Shown here: piece after piece, positions 47,159 to 57,592 of the stretch
Numbering within the stretch: position 1 is the first letter of the stretch
Layout of the letters: every line of letters starts with the position of its first letter
From: Rhizodiscina lignyota
Taxonomy: Eukaryota > Ascomycota > Dothideomycetes > Aulographales > Rhizodiscinaceae
Assembly (NCBI GenBank): GCA_010015805.1
Contig: ML978124.1
Span: 2,418,001-2,482,000 of the forward strand
Direction of reading: 5' to 3'
Length of the DNA: 64,000 nt
The notes under the pieces: generated by a model
Told to the model about the DNA's origin: nothing
Seen by the model: the letters and a program-made list of their open reading frames with translations, nothing else
Databases searched by the model: none
Translations under genes and position numbers: made by a program

Positions 47159-47168
47159 ATCACGTGAT
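47159..47168. promoter_or_regulatory. E-box/CDEI-type palindrome ATCACGTGAT
   Basis: A 10-bp perfect palindrome containing TCACGTGA, the site bound by Cbf1-type bHLH factors, which act both at sulfur genes (with Met4/Met28) and, in yeast, at centromeres. It lies 115-124 bp from the CHL4 ATG and about 740 bp from the cys-3 ATG. Confidence 0.45.
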
Positions 47169-47209
47169 CCGCGCATCCCATCGCGTGGCTCGGCAATAAG
47201 CGCGTGTTT

Positions 47210-47215
47210 ACGCGT
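47210..47215. promoter_or_regulatory. MCB-type ACGCGT element upstream of CHL4
   Basis: ACGCGT 68-73 bp before the CHL4 start, within a run of CGCG motifs. Its position mirrors the ACGCGT upstream of CHK1. Confidence 0.4.
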
Positions 47216-47282
47216 GTCAACAATGATATTTTAACATCACGGACTCGATACCACCCTTGAACAGAGCCATTGACGACCAACT

Positions 47283-48888
47283 ATGGCTCCAAGAGCTCGC
47301 CTTTCAGTTCCTACGAATGCTGCGCTTTCCCACAGCCATCGACTGTCGCCGTCAAACCGCGATGTTTACAAGGCCCTTTCGCGACTGTCGCGTCCTTCAT
47401 TGCTATCACTAGCATTAGAATGGCTCTCAGATTCGAATCTCCAACACTGCCTCCCATACACCCTTGCCGATGAAGACCAAGATGATGCAGACGACGAAGA
47501 TGCGCCTTATTCGGCGGCGCAGAGCATTGAAGAGCTGACGGAAATATACGAGGAACTGCGTGGTCGCAAAGATAGCAAGAGAGAGATCATAGACCGCATA
47601 ATGGAAGGCGACTGGCGGCGCGGAATCTCATTATATCAGCTAGCAATGGCAGAGACACGATACGTCATGGAGCACCAATCGTCACAAAAGTGGCACGCAC
47701 TGCGCCTCACAAGTATCCGCGACGATGACAGCGGGCACGACACAGAGAAGCGAGAGGAAGAAGAGCTGCCTCGATTCCGCCAACAGACTTTCCTCCAGAA
47801 CTTACAGCGCGAAATCGGCCCATTTGCAAAAGCACATCACTATTTCATGAGAGATGAAGAGCTCCGCATCTCATTGCTGCGCGTTCAACTGTACGATCTG
47901 CCGTATAACAGTTCTCAAGCATTACAAGATGTTGCTTTAGCGAAACGTGGACCGTCGGAAGGAGCAAAGAGCGTATATGCTGTGTTCCCTGATGCTACGG
48001 CATATGTCTATGTATCTCTTGGATCATCCTCGAACCAACCTGGAACGGATGGGAAGAGCTTACAACGGATCGTCATTGACGTAAGAACCCGATTGGATAT
48101 TTCCTTCTCTTGCTGATACATCTTAGGCAATTCCAAAGGCTCTCTCGCGACCACAAGCAAGATACACATTGAAAACGACTGCTCTATCTGCCAAGTCTCT
48201 GCCGTCTCTTCTAGCGCTGAGAGGTTCTGGAAGAAGTAACACGGCATCTGGAGGATGGAGCATATTCGTCGAGGACAGTAAAGGATCAAACGCGCTGGAC
48301 TATGCGGAGTCGGCAAGCAACGACATTTTGACGCCAGCAGACAACAAAGAGAACATGCAGCACGGAGAAAAGCGCAGGCTTGAGACTATTGGCGAGACAA
48401 ACGACGTTCAGAATCGAAAACGATGGAAACGAATAGCAGAAGGAAGATTCGGACGCCCAGGCCTAGAATGTGATGGACATGGCATTGAGCGCTTCGAAGT
48501 TCGTATCGATGACGCCTTTCCAAAGTCTGACGATGGAAAGACCATTGTCTCGCGCAAACGCGACCAACCAGAAGATAGAATTGATGGTTCTCACCAGAAG
48601 GTGGTGACAAAAACATCGTCAAAGTCGGGACGCAAGAAGCGCCCTTCGCTGTTGGACAAGACGCAGAATGACGAAATGGACGAATCGCGTGAGGCCAACA
48701 GCACGTGGAAACCGGATGTTCGCATTCTGTTTCATGGCGCTCACGTCTTTGCGGGGATAAGAAAGTTGGTCGAACAGGGTGTGGTAGATGGTGAGAAAAT
48801 GCCAGGCTGGATGACAGGCGAGGCTGGCGTCAGCATTGGTGTGGTTAAGCATGGCAGAATGATGGCTAAGACAGATGCGGCTCTTTGA
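47283..48888 (+). CDS. CHL4: Inner kinetochore protein Chl4 / CENP-N (Mis15)
   Basis: Exons 47283-48080 and 48127-48888 (46-nt intron) give 519 residues. Chl4/Mis15 pairs with Iml3/CENP-L in the constitutive centromere network that binds Cse4/CENP-A nucleosomes. Recognised parts are an N-terminal RLSVPTNAALSHSHRLSPSN block, the helical SIEELTEIYEELRGRKDSKREI, DRIMEGDWRRGISLYQLAMAE, and the C-terminal DVRILFHGAHVFAGIRKLVE with EKMPGWMTGEAGVSIGVV. A basic, Lys/Arg/Ser-rich linker (about 320-420) fits a DNA-contacting segment. The start at 47283 is the first ATG and matches the family N-terminus. Confidence 0.92.
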
Positions 48889-49040
48889 GATCCGTGGGGC
48901 GGAGCTGTACCATGTACCCGGGAGTACGGAGTCGAAAGGGCTGATACCCAATGGGTTTCGATGGCTTTGCGGCGGCTGGATTCGACAATTGATGGGTGTA
49001 GTTACGAGTTGACGATTCGTCCAGCTTCAGCTCTCACCAA

Positions 49041-49385
49041 TCACGATCGCATTGGAGCTTCATCCCCTCTCCCCGATACCATCCTTATCCTGATAGGGCC
49101 GCTGATGTCTTCCACGCCAATGTGGTCGTCTAGAACAACCCCACGCTGCAAGATCTCCACCTGACCACCTGCCCGCAGCTTCCAAGCGACCTTCCGTACC
49201 GGCTCCATGGCACCTCTCCAATCCTGAGCGCCTAAACTGCTCAGTTCTGCAGTAGAGAGGGCTCGGGCGACCTCGGAGGGGCAGATGGTCTTTGGGTAAG
49301 CGCGCGATTCTAACAGAGTGCGCAAGTGGCTTTCCACGGTGTCGGCAGGGGTGGGCGAGGCCGGCGGATTGGCCGGATAAGGCAT
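49041..49385 (-). CDS. DUF3253 small protein
   Basis: A single exon of 114 residues from the ATG at 49385. The central block (LRTLLESRAYPKTICPSEVA, then LGAQDWRGAMEPVRKVAWKL, VEILQRGVVL and GPIRIR) is the DUF3253 domain, a winged-helix-like fold found in bacteria and fungi whose function is not established. The family usually has this length, so the gene appears complete. The C-terminal dozen residues are variable. It converges on CHL4 with 152 bp between stops. No signal peptide or membrane segment. Confidence 0.85.
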   Translation of the reverse strand: MPYPANPPASPTPADTVESHLRTLLESRAYPKTICPSEVARALSTAELSSLGAQDWRGAMEPVRKVAWKLRAGGQVEILQRGVVLDDHIGVEDISGPIRIRMVSGRGDEAPMRS

Positions 49386-50644
49386 TTTAGCCAGGCTGTC
49401 GATGCAGCTTTGGTCAGCCGAACGCTGCCTGGTTCCGCGTCATGAGACAATAGGCAGCTGTTGAGGATGTAGAATGGACCTCTCAGAAGCTGATGAAGAT
49501 GTTGGATATTGGCTCGAGCTTCCAATGGATGGAGAAGACGACGTCGGAGGTGGGATGGTCCGACAACATGGCCACGCTTGGAGCTATTTTTGGCCCCTGC
49601 GACCCAAACGCGGGAAGCCCCGCGGCGATCCGCCAAAACAAAACAAACCACCACCAACCTCCATCTCAACTTCCATTCGGCTATCCACCGACCACTCACA
49701 ACCGCGGATTGTCGCTACGCCGCACGATTCTCTTGCTCATATTCGTTCATCACAGTATCCTCAAACTTTCCAACATGGTTTTCTGTACTCCTCCAATTGT
49801 GATAGAGCTTCGTGGCCTATCGTCTACCTGCGCCGCACATGTGGCTTGTAACAGCAGTGAACGCCTCATATCAACAACCCCAACCCAGCCCACCTTACGC
49901 TCGTTTTCAAGGCGCTCGGCGGGAAGGCGGGCAGCTCGAGGCCATGCTGAGACATCTCGGTCGCATCGAATGACAATTCTATACCCTTTTTGGGGCTTTG
50001 CGGAGAGTTGCCGTTCATCTTGGCCGGAGGCTTATGCACTAGTTCCACTACAGCGCTTAGATCCGCCGCGCTTAGAGACCACATCCCATTCGAAGGCTTG
50101 CCTTCTACCAGCTCTCACTCGTCGGTTGTTTCCTATCCGGCTGCATGTGCTGCTTATTTTTGCATCTGTTCTGCATGTCAAACGTCCTCGTTCCTGCCAC
50201 CTCACCACCTTCTCGCCTTCTGGAAATCCTCCGGAAGCGCGAATCATGGCACAGCTGCGAGGCCGGCGAGAATTCAGGCACCATGATTCCTTGACATTTT
50301 CGTAGTCAGTCCAATGAGGACAGTATGCATCTACGCGCTGCCTCCGAAGTTAGTAGGTTCTGTTATCGGGCTGAATCTCGAGGCTTGCTTTGCCTCACTA
50401 GGTTCATGGATTAAGCGTCGCGATATCTGCAAGCATTCACGGTGCATGAAACATTAGATCGAGCGAATAGTTGACTATGAGTGTGGTGTTTGTTTTGTCC
50501 GTTTATGTGACCGTGTTGACTTTTGTTCAGTCCATATCCGCATTCTCTGCTGATCGGCTCCAGTTCTCATCGTGTTCCTTTCTCCTGACTACCTTTGAGA
50601 CAAACAGCCCTGGAGAGCTGCAATTGTAATTCTTTCAATTCTCA
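49386..50644. other. Intergenic between divergent genes, no gene seen
   Basis: About 1.26 kb upstream of both the DUF3253 and the first DUF3176 gene. A 270-codon frame at 49493-50305 on the plus strand lacks family resemblance and overlaps two other long frames; it is likely chance. Confidence 0.5.
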
Positions 50645-52963
50645 ATGGCGCATCTTGAAATTCCAAAGGCTCCGGGCAGCCCTACTACTACAATTCATTC
50701 CCAATCTGATACGATGGAGTTACCCCCAGGGTGGCCGCTCAATGACCGAAACAGTCCGCAGTTCGTGAGCCCATCGACGCACTATTTCCAGAATGGCGCC
50801 TCTCCACCGAGGGCAACAGCCTATGTCACCGACTACCCGATTGCATTCGACGAGAAGAGGCCAATTGAGAACCCTGAGTTCGGTCTTCCTCAGATCCCGG
50901 AGGCTGCTGCCATACCGAATAACGCCTTCTATCCGTCCCACGAGGATGTGTTGGGCCCTCACATCACTCAATCCCAATCAACTAAAAAGAGCTTTCGGCG
51001 AAAGCGATTCAACTTCAAGAGCGGTATCCAGCGTCTCTACGAAAGCTGGGTTGACAACTGGTGGCTTTGGGAGTTGATGGCGTGGTGTCTCAGTGCTGTC
51101 TGTATGGGCATTATCGCTCTAGTCCTTCTCCTTCTAGATGATACCCAAACTACCACCATGGAGGTGACACTCAATTCTATCATATCCGTCCTCTCTGGTA
51201 TCGCAAAAGCTGCCCTTCTTCTGCCGACTGCAGAAGCCCTGGGCCAGTTGAAGTGGAGCTGGTTCTGGCGCGACTCGAAGAAAGTTCGGGATTTTGAGAC
51301 GTTTGACGCTGCAAGCCGCGGGCCTTGGGGCTCTCTAATGCTTTTGATCCGAACGAAAGGAAAGTGAGTCGAATTGATTCTGACTTGCAGGTCTTTATTC
51401 GGATCCACTGACTGATGCTGCAGAACGCTCGCTACTATCGGCGCCGTCATTACCATCCTCTCCATCGCTGTCGATCCATTCTTTCAGCAATTGGTCATAT
51501 TTCCCCAAAAATGGGTCGCCCAAGGCACTGGAACCATGCCGCAGCTTCAGACTTACTATGGTTCAAACTACAACATCACCATGGCTGGCTCTGCGTACTT
51601 CTCGGCAGACACGGAGTTGCGGAGTTTCTTGGAACCAATGTTTTTTGGCCACGATCTGCAACCAAAAATCCCTCTGAACTGCCCAACAAGGTAACAAATC
51701 CGTATTAGTCCTTCTGGAGTCTTTGGGACTAATGAGTGCTGCAGTAATTGTACTTGGGAGCCTTTCGATACTCTCTCGATCTGTAGTGCTTGCCACGACG
51801 TATCTGACCTGCTCCATTACGGATGTTACAATACCACTTTGGATTGGCTCCATAACGTCACCGGTCAAGAGAAATCGCTCCCTGTCATCGAGACTTGCGG
51901 ATATTTCTTGAATGCAACATCAGACAACCCAACCCTTATGAGCGGATACATCCCTAAAGGAGATCCAGCGTTGCAAGAAGTCTTGATTGCGAGGCTATTG
52001 TCTATGGTGACCCAGACAGCAGATGGATACAAGGTGTACTATGATGGGTCCATCCATTTCAAAGATATCGTCAATCCCATCGCAGACTACATAACGGTCA
52101 GCGCTCCGAACGGTGTGCCAAGCGTTTACGGAAACTCAACGCCTGTCGCACAAGAGTGTGTTTTGAACTGGTGCACACAAAAATTCAACATGTCCTACTA
52201 CAGTGGCAATTTGACACAAATTCCGGTAGACCCTCCGCTGCGGACAACCGAGAAGACTCCATTCCCGTGGGCGATGGACGCTCCAGTGGATGGCCAGCCA
52301 AATTACATCTACTATGCCAATTTGTCACTTACTCCTCCGGGTCAGAATCTTACATTTTCCTTGTCAAACGACACCTTTTTCCAAACCATCGTCACAATCA
52401 ACGAATTCCTGCCCTCGCTTCTGACTGGACGAAGTGGCGACCCCGAGATGCAGTACAGATTCTACAACACTATTCCCCCGCCATTTGTGCGGCCTATGAC
52501 TGTGAATCCGTTCTCTGACATCGTGAATTTGAACGACCGCGTTGGCAAGCTCATGACAAATGTGCTCCTTACATCTTTCGTGGGGGCGAACCTTCAGGTT
52601 GGCACAGCATGGGAGCAGGTGGTTTTTATCAACGTTCGTTGGATATGGATGGTACTCCCATTCACACTCCTTCTCTTTAGCTTGCTATTCTTACTTGCGA
52701 CGATCTTCAAGAGCGAGGATGAGAAAGGCGACATCGGCATCTGGAAGACATCTGCGCTAGCTGTCCTGTTGAATGGCCTCCGAGGAGACGTGCAGCGTCA
52801 AATGGGCGATTCGCACGAAATGGGCGAGGCACGAAAGAATGCTGAGGATGTCCGAGTCAAGCTGATGCTCAACAAAAAAGGCCGGTTCCGACTCTCTGGA
52901 ATCAACGGGCCGTCCTGGATGGTATCACCTCGAGGTGGACCTGGAGGGCGTACATGGTTTTAA
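50645..52963 (+). CDS. DUF3176 multi-span membrane protein (paralogue A)
   Basis: Exons 50645-51363, 51424-51690 and 51745-52963 (introns 60 and 54 nt) give 734 residues. After a polar N-terminus come helices in WWLWELMAWCLSAVCMG and SIISVLSGIAKAALLLPTA, the hallmark ALGQLKWSWFWRDSKKVRDF and ASRGPWGSLMLL, then IGAVITILSIAVDPFFQQ. A long presumed extracellular loop follows, with a Cys motif (CPTSNCTWEPFDTLSICSAC) and many N-x-S/T sites, and a final helix (about 600-630) leads to a basic tail. This is the DUF3176 layout; no biochemical role is known. It is about 40 percent similar by eye to the second DUF3176 gene at 55492-57592, which lacks the second intron. The Cys motif spans that extra junction. 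Confidence 0.88.
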
Positions 52964-53290
52964 AATGAACACAGTATGAGAGAATTTCACCGACTACAGC
53001 TCGAATTGAAATTGATAATGGAGACTTTTTTTTGTGACAGACAGACCCATTGATTCACACAGAGGAAACTATTGAAGACAGGCAACAAATCGTCGAGGAG
53101 CCCCTAAAGAGAACCGTGGAGCCACGCCCAACACACCGAACGCACCAAGGAAATCCAGAATTTTGGACGACGAGACGTCAAAATATACATCAGAAACATT
53201 ATCACAGAAGAAAAAGGTGGCCAAATGGAACACATATCTGCGTCGCACCACGGACTGCCTCGGACTCACGCCAACAACACTCTTCTTTGT
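52964..53290. other. Intergenic between converging genes
   Basis: About 330 bp that should carry the 3' ends of DUF3176-A and of the repeat-peptide gene. No other feature. Confidence 0.5.
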
Positions 53291-53867
53291 CTAGTAAGAG
53301 CCTGGCCCTTTCTGCATCAAGTCAGCGATACATCAACTGGTTCTCACCGGGGCATGACTTACGCCATTTGTTCCTCTCTTGGCTGGTTCAATGGGACCTG
53401 GAATCATTCAGTACATCGCTGCTTTCATATACAGTGAGACACATACTATACGAGCCTGGGCCTTTCTGTACCGAGTCAGCGATACATCAAACGTATCATC
53501 AGCCGGGCTTAACTTACACCATTCGTTCCTCTTTTATACGAGCCTGGGCCTTTCTGTGCCGAGTCAGCGGCATATCAGCGGGTTCCCAGAGGGACCTGAC
53601 TTACACCATTCGTTCCTCTCTTGGCCGGTTCAATGGGACCTGGAGTAATTCAGTACATGGTTGCTTTCATCTACAGAGACTCGAGTGTCACATACTGTAT
53701 GAGCCTGGCCCTTTCTGTGGCGAATCAGTAACACAGCCATGTCATAAGCAAAGGCATTACTTACACCGTTTGTTCCTCTCTTCATCGGCTCGATCGGGCC
53801 TGAGCTTGGTCAATACGCGAGCCTTTCTATCTAGGAGTGCACCAATACTGTAAGAGCCAGGTCCCTT
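53291..53867 (-). repeat. Tandem microexon-pair repeat of the precursor gene
   Basis: Each full unit holds a 19-nt exon (KGPGSY plus one base), an intron of 49-56 nt, a 35-nt exon (SPIEPAKRGTNG) and an intron of 49-52 nt, about 155 bp in all. Introns of the same type are alike between units (for example the CGCTGACT branch in introns 5, 6 and 8, and the GTACTGAAT branch in introns 4 and 7), so duplication copied exons and introns together. In the third copy the two exons are fused into one 36-nt exon without SPIEPA, so that unit is about 88 bp. Confidence 0.9.
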
Positions 53868-54042
53868 CTGTTGTTGGGTCAGCTTGGGTCCTTTGATCGG
53901 GCCTCTACCGACTTACGCCGTCTACCCTCTTTGCGAACGGCTCCACAAGCTCCCCATTTGCAACAGGAACCGCCAATGGCGCCGCCGCCACAGTAGCTGC
54001 CAGGGTTGCAGTGAGAAGGACGAGAAAATCGCGGGGCATCAT
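53291..54042 (-). CDS. Kexin-processed repeat-peptide precursor (nine exons, five peptide copies)
   Basis: Exons on the minus strand: 54042-53917, 53867-53849, 53799-53765, 53714-53696, 53639-53605, 53553-53518, 53465-53447, 53397-53363, 53311-53291. They sum to 345 nt, 114 residues plus stop. Residues 1-21 form a signal peptide; a short propeptide ends EPFAKR. Lys-Arg pairs at 38-39, 55-56, 73-74, 85-86 and 103-104 each precede one repeat: VDGKGPGSYSPIEPM, GTNGKGPGSYSPIEPA (copies 2 and 4) and GTNGKGPGSY (copies 3 and 5). All eight introns (49-56 nt) have GTAAGT, GTATGT or GTATTG donors, a CTGA- or TTGAC-type branch and an AG acceptor, and every junction keeps frame. This is the design of fungal alpha-pheromone precursors and of dikaritin-type RiPP precursors, whose peptides are freed by Kex2. 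The core is Gly-rich with a Tyr and no Cys or Trp; I do not recognise it. No UstY-like gene is nearby; DUF3176 genes flank it on both sides. Confidence 0.88.
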
Positions 54043-55491
54043 CTTGTTCAAAGAGATTGGACGCGCGCTTAAGAATAGAAAGAGTCGAGATTAAAGGGTG
54101 GTATAGAGAACAACTGGCTGTTTGGTGTTGTGGATTGAAAGCTGTGTTGTGCAGTCTTTTCGGAGCGGTCCATGGACTCAATTTATGTTTGACATGGGAC
54201 AGGAGACACTCTTTCGAACGGCAGCCCTCAATGCGGAGAACACCATCCCGGCAGCGGTCAATAACCTCGAAGACGCACACAAAGAAACACATCACTCCAT
54301 CGCGCTTACGGATCTCGCCAATGACGTTTGTGTAACGAAACTGTAAAAACAGGCACAAGCAGCTTACTGGTCCAACGACTGAAAGGGCTGGAAGTATCGC
54401 AAAAGAAATGCCGGGCGCTTCGAGAAATGAGTCCAAGCAGCGAAAAGGGCTCGATGACGGTGGCCATGGAGTGCCCAGATCCCACGAGGCGGTCGCCATT
54501 CTTCGACCTTCGATACGCCAGACGCGGCCGATGGCATTTGTGGCGTGTGCTTCGAAACAGCCGACGCACGTCTCCCACGATTTCCGCACCACGGTCCACG
54601 ATAACGAGGGTCTGTACGAAGCAAAAACCTCAAACATTTGTGATTGTGGATTTTTGCTGTCGAGTGTCGTTGACTTGACGGGACGAGCTTTTCGCCTCAA
54701 ATTGTGATGCGCGGGTCCGGCCAATCAGAGGTGCAGGCTACCTTGTTCGCGCACGAACTCCACACAGCTACGCGCCAACCACCAAACATCCTCTGACATC
54801 TTCATGCAATCTCCACCACTCAAATCTTAACGCCAACCCTGCTCCATCAGGCTGATTCCCATTATAACGGCGACGCCAAAAGTTAAAAGGACGACGCCAT
54901 AAGCGTTCTCCTCGTCTCATCGTGCAGGTGCGACCGTGGAACTTGGAAGGCCTCGATTTTTCGTACTGCAACTCAGGGCACTGTCACCGCTTACCCGACT
55001 GCAAGGCACACATGCTACTTGTCAACATCCTTGAACATTCACTCACCGTCGTCATGTCACACAGTTATCACTACGTTACGCATGTTTCTGGCCCTTTCGA
55101 AGCGCCGAAGGATCTTTGCGTGTGATCTTTCTGCTTATGGATCGTGTACCGAGCTCGGATCATACTGGTAGTATGACCCAGTACCGATTCATCTACTTTG
55201 TACAGCCTTGCGCATTGTTCGCTATTGTTCCTCTCCAATAGCCAACTCCAGAGTGATTCACTATCGCTACGTGTTCATTTTGCGATCCTTTGTATCTAGA
55301 CAACGGTATATTCTCATACTGTAAATCTTGGGTTCGTAAGATAGTCGTTAGAGTAATGCCCGTAATTCTAATTGATGTACGGAATGGCCAACCACTCCAA
55401 ATCTGTCTTTATGTGAGCTCATTGAGAAGTCAAGAAATTCATGGGACCGTTAAATCAACGCAGTTATAAATCGAATATTGCAAATTTTCTA
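54043..55491. other. Intergenic, promoter of the repeat-peptide gene
   Basis: About 1.45 kb between the start of the precursor gene and the 3' end of DUF3176-B, both on the minus strand. Long frames here (such as 53879-54724 minus) overlap the signal-peptide exon in another frame and have no family. No second precursor or modifying enzyme was found. Confidence 0.5.
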
Positions 55492-57592
55492 TCACTGCGA
55501 AGATACATGCTTTGAAAATCTCCACCGACCTTTACGCCCGCGCAATCGAACTATCAGTCGCGGCTCGTTGCGTCTTCTTCGCACTGTTGTCTGCATGTTA
55601 TCCTTCTCTTTGATCAAATCTTCTCTCAGTCCATGCATGAGAATCGCCAATGCCGAATTTTTCCACACATCTACGTCACCTGATCTGCTGTGCAAGATTG
55701 CTGCTACCAGGAATGCTAAACTTGAAAATAAAAGCACCAGTGGCAAAGAAAACCAAACCCATCGAATATGCACGTACGTCTGGGGACTCAACGCTATGCC
55801 TTCGACCATCTCAGTCCCATATGACGATGAGCGCATGACGTTCGTCATGACTCCCGCAATTCTGTCCAGCTGAGCAGTCCAGTTGTTTCCTGTTAGCCAG
55901 GGATTTGACGGAAGTTGAACTAGATCCGGGGGCCCTACGGGGTCATCTTCATACCTGACCGTGGGCGTGGAATTGCGGGCCTTTGATGTCGTGAATGCCT
56001 GCAAAGGTGACGACCAAAACACGATGATTTCGTCGAATTGGGTGTCATTGGAACTGGGCCCAAAAGTAGTGTTCGACCCTGGCGGTCGAATTGATGGCAC
56101 ATCATATATATAGTAATCCGGGCTCCCATCATCCATATCTTTAACATGCCATTCCGGGGAAGACATCTTCGTTCTGTTATCGTACTTTGCCACGACCGAT
56201 TCGTTATATTCTCCATTGAGAACAGATGCTTGGACCTTCTTGACACACCAATGGAGATTGCACTCCTGAGCTAGTGGTCTTGTATTGGTCTTCACGCCAT
56301 CGTAACCGCCTGGAGTTGCGATGATCATGACATCCAGAAGTGCAAGTGGTATATCCTTGAAGTGCATCGAACCATCGTAATGGCAAGTGTTACCGACGTA
56401 CGGAGCATTGAGAACGAGTGTGCGCCCAACTAAAACTTCGGATTCATTGGCAGAATTCTCATACCCGCTGACGAGCACTGGTGATGCGCTTGTGCCATTG
56501 AGGAAAAATCCGCACGTTTCGGGTGCTGGAACTTTTTTGTTGACATTAGTCGTAGTGTTGGCCGCCCATTCTTGACTGTAATCTACCACCGAGCTCTTCC
56601 AATTGACTGGCGTGGGCATGCATCTGAACGAGAGGAGGTCAGATATATCTGCACACTCGCTACAGACCCCCAAAGTTTCAAATGCGGGAAACTGGCAATT
56701 TCCAGTGGGACATTGTACTTTCAGATCCGGTTCCTTACTACTCTCATTGGAGTAGAGCAGAGGGGTAACAAAATAATTCATTGAGACATCCGGAGTAAAC
56801 AGTTCGCTCCCCATTTCATGAACAGTAGCCGGAATGAGACTGTCCCATTGATATACCACGCTTCTGGGGAGCATCGCTTCTTTGACAGGTACACTCCGCA
56901 GAGGAAATACTACAATTTGCTGGAAGAACGGGTCGAGTGCAATGGAGAGCAGCATGACTGCCGCACCTATAGTAGAAAGAGCGCTTTGAGACATAGTTGG
57001 TCAGCTGCACCGTATCCACTGCTGAGCAATCCTTGATCACATACCGGCCTCTCGTTCTCAGGATCAACATAAAGGAGCCCCAAGGTCCTCGGGTTGCCTC
57101 ATCAAATGTTTGAAAATCATTCACGTCACGGCCCCGAGTGGCAAACCAATTCCATTTCAGCTGTCCAAGCGCTTCTGCGGTCGGTAGCAGGAGCGCCGCT
57201 TTGGCAAACGATCCAAAAACAGAGACATAGGAGTTGATCGTTAAGCCCAAGGGCCACTCCGGAAGTGGGCGACCTTCATAGACGGCCAGGAAAATCGCGA
57301 TTGCACCCATGCAGAAGGCCGCAAAACACCAGCTGAACAATTCCCAAAGCCACCATTCGTCGACCAGGTTCCAGAAACTGCTGTTCGGCGCGACCCTCCA
57401 TGAGGTCTGTCGTCTGAAGTCGCGAACAGTAGGTACGTCATCTGCCGCTATTGACTGGTTGTTACTGCATTGCTCAGGAGTATCGTTTCGTGTGAATGAA
57501 GGGATCCAATGTCGTCTCTTTTCGGCAATCGCCCAGGAGTAGCTCGGAGGAGGACGGGGAAACACAGTGATGGACTCGACGTCAGAATCCAT
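55492..57592 (-). CDS. DUF3176 multi-span membrane protein (paralogue B)
   Basis: Exons 57592-57045 and 56983-55492 (61-nt intron) give 679 residues. The start at 57592 was taken because the longer reading begins at a non-ATG codon. Conserved parts match paralogue A: WWLWELFSWCFAAFCMG, KAALLLPTAEALGQLKWNWF, FDEATRGPWGSFML, STIGAAVMLLSIALDPFFQQ, the loop motif CPTGNCQFPAFETLGVCSEC, DISDLLS, and a late helix (about 600-625) before a basic Arg/Lys-rich tail. The first intron sits at the same place as in A (after RTRG), but A's second intron, in the Cys motif, is absent here. The large loop is rich in N-glycosylation sites. Function unknown; the pair brackets the kexin-repeat gene. Confidence 0.88.

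Larger units (their letters stand above)
46424..47282. other. Divergent promoter region of cys-3 and CHL4
   Basis: 859 bp between two start codons. The cys-3 side contains a 190-codon open frame on the minus strand (47044-46472) that ends shortly before the cys-3 start; it has no recognisable family and is probably leader. An E-box palindrome (47159-47168) and an ACGCGT (47210-47215) lie close to CHL4. Confidence 0.5.

Noticed and set aside
49493-50305. 270-codon plus-strand frame
   Set aside because: Overlaps two other long frames, no domain or signal, no introns with the usual sites; likely chance upstream of DUF3176-A.
53050-53853. 267-codon plus-strand frame across the repeat array
   Set aside because: It is the antisense of the microexon repeats, crosses all introns, has no start context or family, and its own repeats merely mirror the array.
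53879-54724. 281-codon minus-strand frame
   Set aside because: It overlaps the signal-peptide exon of the precursor gene in another frame, is rich in Cys/Trp/Arg as expected from non-coding reading, and matches no family.
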